This document shows, piece after piece, positions 8,771-9,648 of a DNA stretch of 9,648 nt. The notes beneath the pieces were generated by a model that had not been told where the DNA came from, searched no databases, and saw nothing but the letters and a program-made list of their open reading frames with translations. The number at the start of each line of letters is the position of its first letter. Position 1 is the stretch's first letter. The position numbers and the translations under genes are program-made. This DNA is from Actinomycetota bacterium. GTDB taxonomy: Bacteria > Actinomycetota > Thermoleophilia > Gaiellales > Gaiellaceae. The stretch lies in the NCBI GenBank assembly GCA_013817555.1, contig JACDCN010000061.1, forward strand, positions 1 through 9,648, given 5' to 3'.

Positions 8771-8810
8771 GCGCGAGCGGAATCCCCACTCGGGGATTCC
8801 GCTCTTGCGC
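8771..8810 (-). terminator. Strong hairpin downstream of rex
   Basis: GAGCGGAATCCCC (8775-8787) and its exact reverse complement (8792-8804) form a 13-base-pair stem with a 4-base loop. GCGC blocks at both ends can extend it across a 2-base bulge. It begins 7 bases beyond the rex stop. The T6 run lies before the stem on the minus strand, not after it, so it is not a textbook intrinsic terminator. It may stop rex transcription by the hairpin alone or protect the 3' end of the mRNA. Confidence 0.55.
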
Positions 8811-8817
8811 AAAAAAG

Positions 8818-9438
8818 TCAAGTCAGGTGGAAGTAGAGCGCGTAGAGCAGGTCGACCGCAGGGTTCGAGGTGTGCACGTTCACGTCCGCCGGGACATCGA
8901 GCAGTGCCTGCGAGTAGTTGAAGATGATCTTCACGCCCGCCCCGATGAGCGCGTCGGTCGCGTCCTGGGCGGTTTCGGCCGGGACCGCGATGACGCCCAC
9001 GATGATGTTGCGCTCGCGACAGATCTCCGCGACGTCGTCGATCGAGTTGACGCTCATGTTCCCGACCCGCTGCCCGACCTTCTCGGGATCGCTCTCGAAG
9101 ATGGCCGCGACGGTGATGCCGTGCTCGGCGAAGATCGGAGAGCTGGCGATCGCGCTGCCGAGTCGCCCCGCTCCCGCGAGCGCGATGTTGTGCTGCCCCT
9201 GCGTCCGCAAGATCTTGCGGATCTCCTCGAGCAGCGCCTCCGTGCGATAGCCGACTCCGCGCTTCCCGAACCTGCCAAAGGCGGAGAGATCGCGTCGGAT
9301 CTGGGTCGCGTTGATGTTCGTGTACTCAGCGATCTCCTGCGACGAGATCCGATCCTTGCCCATCTTCCGCGCCTGAGTCAGCACCTGCAGGTATCTGCTC
9401 AGGCGGGCGGCCACTCCCACGGTCAGGCGCTCGGCCAC
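8818..9438 (-). CDS. rex: Redox-sensing transcriptional repressor Rex
   Basis: 206-residue homodimeric repressor that senses the NADH/NAD+ ratio: it binds operators when NAD+ dominates and releases when NADH binds. The N-terminal winged-helix domain has RLSRYLQVL (12-20), ISSQEIAEYTNINATQIRRD (31-50) with the recognition helix, and LSAFGRFGKRGVGY (51-64). The Rossmann domain has ALAGAGRLGSAI (86-97) and the acidic pair in IFESDPEKVGQRVG, typical of NAD(H) rather than NADP(H) preference. The domain-swap C-terminal helix ends NPAVDLLYALYFHL. The length is that of the family. The GTG start follows AGAGGA with a 5-base spacer. It lies 90 bases after a glutaredoxin-like gene, a pairing known from Streptomyces, but the hemA-type genes that follow rex there are absent here. 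An imperfect Rex-like repeat upstream suggests self-control. Confidence 0.96.
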   Translation of the reverse strand: MAERLTVGVAARLSRYLQVLTQARKMGKDRISSQEIAEYTNINATQIRRDLSAFGRFGKRGVGYRTEALLEEIRKILRTQGQHNIALAGAGRLGSAIASSPIFAEHGITVAAIFESDPEKVGQRVGNMSVNSIDDVAEICRERNIIVGVIAVPAETAQDATDALIGAGVKIIFNYSQALLDVPADVNVHTSNPAVDLLYALYFHLT

Positions 9439-9464
9439 GCGATTCCTCTTTCCTCAGCTCAAGT

Positions 9465-9483
9465 TTGTGACAAAACGTCACGA
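9465..9483. promoter_or_regulatory. rex: Candidate Rex-type operator upstream of rex
   Basis: TTGTGAC (9465-9471) and GTCACGA (9477-9483) form an inverted repeat with a 5-base spacer AAAAC, 27 bases upstream of the rex start codon. The known Rex consensus is TTGTGAA-N4-TTCACAA, 18 bases. This site is one base longer and has one mismatch between the arms, so it may be a variant, a weak site, or a site for another regulator. Autoregulation of rex is established in streptomycetes. Confidence 0.45.
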
Positions 9484-9528
9484 TACCGCTAGCGGCCGCG
9501 CGGGGGTCGCGAGAGGAAGCGTTTGCAC

Positions 9529-9648
9529 CTAGGTCGCCAGCCGTGCCCGCAGAGCTGCCGGCTCGACGAAGTACGTGAACACGCGCTCCCCGTCGATCTC
9601 GAGCACTGGAAGAAGCTCGCGGTAACGCGCTTCGAGGCTCGGATCGCC
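9529..9648 (-). CDS. Glutaredoxin-like protein, C-terminal part only
   Basis: The last 39 codons of a gene that enters from the right edge, ending at TAG (9529-9531). The translation includes GDPSLEARYRELLPVLEIDG then ERVFTYFVEPAALRARLAT. This matches the end of the small glutaredoxin/DUF836 family: a DPxLxxRYxxxxPVLEIDG segment containing the cis-proline (Pro14 of the fragment), a short strand, and a final helix with ALRARL. The redox-active cysteine pair would lie outside the window, so activity cannot be judged. Its position directly before rex is the arrangement known in Actinomycetota and supports the call. Confidence 0.75.
   Translation of the reverse strand, partial: GDPSLEARYRELLPVLEIDGERVFTYFVEPAALRARLAT

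Noticed and set aside
8739..8921. 60-codon plus-strand frame beginning with ATG in the rex-glycosyltransferase gap
   Set aside because: It runs through the strong hairpin and into the antisense of rex. The product is Arg-rich without motif and no ribosome site is evident.

Overview
The window looks like ordinary chromosome of a high-GC actinobacterium. The evidence is the strong G/C bias at third codon positions, the frequent GTG starts, a glutaredoxin-like gene directly upstream of a Rex repressor (a pairing known in Actinomycetota), a potassium-independent proton-pumping pyrophosphatase, and a large secreted subtilase. A deep-branching class such as Thermoleophilia would fit, but this is inferred from gene content and style only. 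I see no rRNA, tRNA, CRISPR array, insertion sequence or phage gene. Every convincing gene lies on the minus strand, so transcription runs from high to low coordinates. The long plus-strand reading frames are shadows of these genes.

In the order of transcription: (1) 9648-8674 holds the 3' end of a glutaredoxin-like gene, then rex (redox-sensing NAD(H)-responsive repressor), with an imperfect Rex-like inverted repeat between them and a strong GC hairpin after rex. (2) 8673-7390 holds a GT4-type glycosyltransferase with its own ribosome binding site, followed by a hairpin plus T-run terminator. (3) 7282-5827 is a two-gene unit: a GCS2/YbdK-type glutamate-cysteine ligase-like enzyme whose stop overlaps the start of a small DUF1844-like protein. 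(4) 5826-5234 is a type II toxin-antitoxin module: a ribbon-helix-helix antitoxin and a MazF/PemK-type toxin overlapping it by 7 bases, with an AT-rich inverted repeat upstream that is a good autoregulatory operator candidate. (5) 5129-3084 is hppA, the membrane pyrophosphatase, preceded by a leader hairpin. (6) 2805-85 is a secreted Vpr-like subtilase with an inserted PA domain, ending at a 30-base perfect palindrome that is probably a terminator.

Functionally, the right half (glutaredoxin, Rex, glutamate-cysteine ligase-like enzyme) has a redox/thiol flavour, hppA links pyrophosphate hydrolysis to the proton gradient, and the protease is exported. These look like separate transcription units rather than one system. 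I find no convincing undescribed system. The best leads are the toxin-antitoxin operator, the atypically spaced Rex-like site, and the alternative hairpins between rex and the glycosyltransferase.
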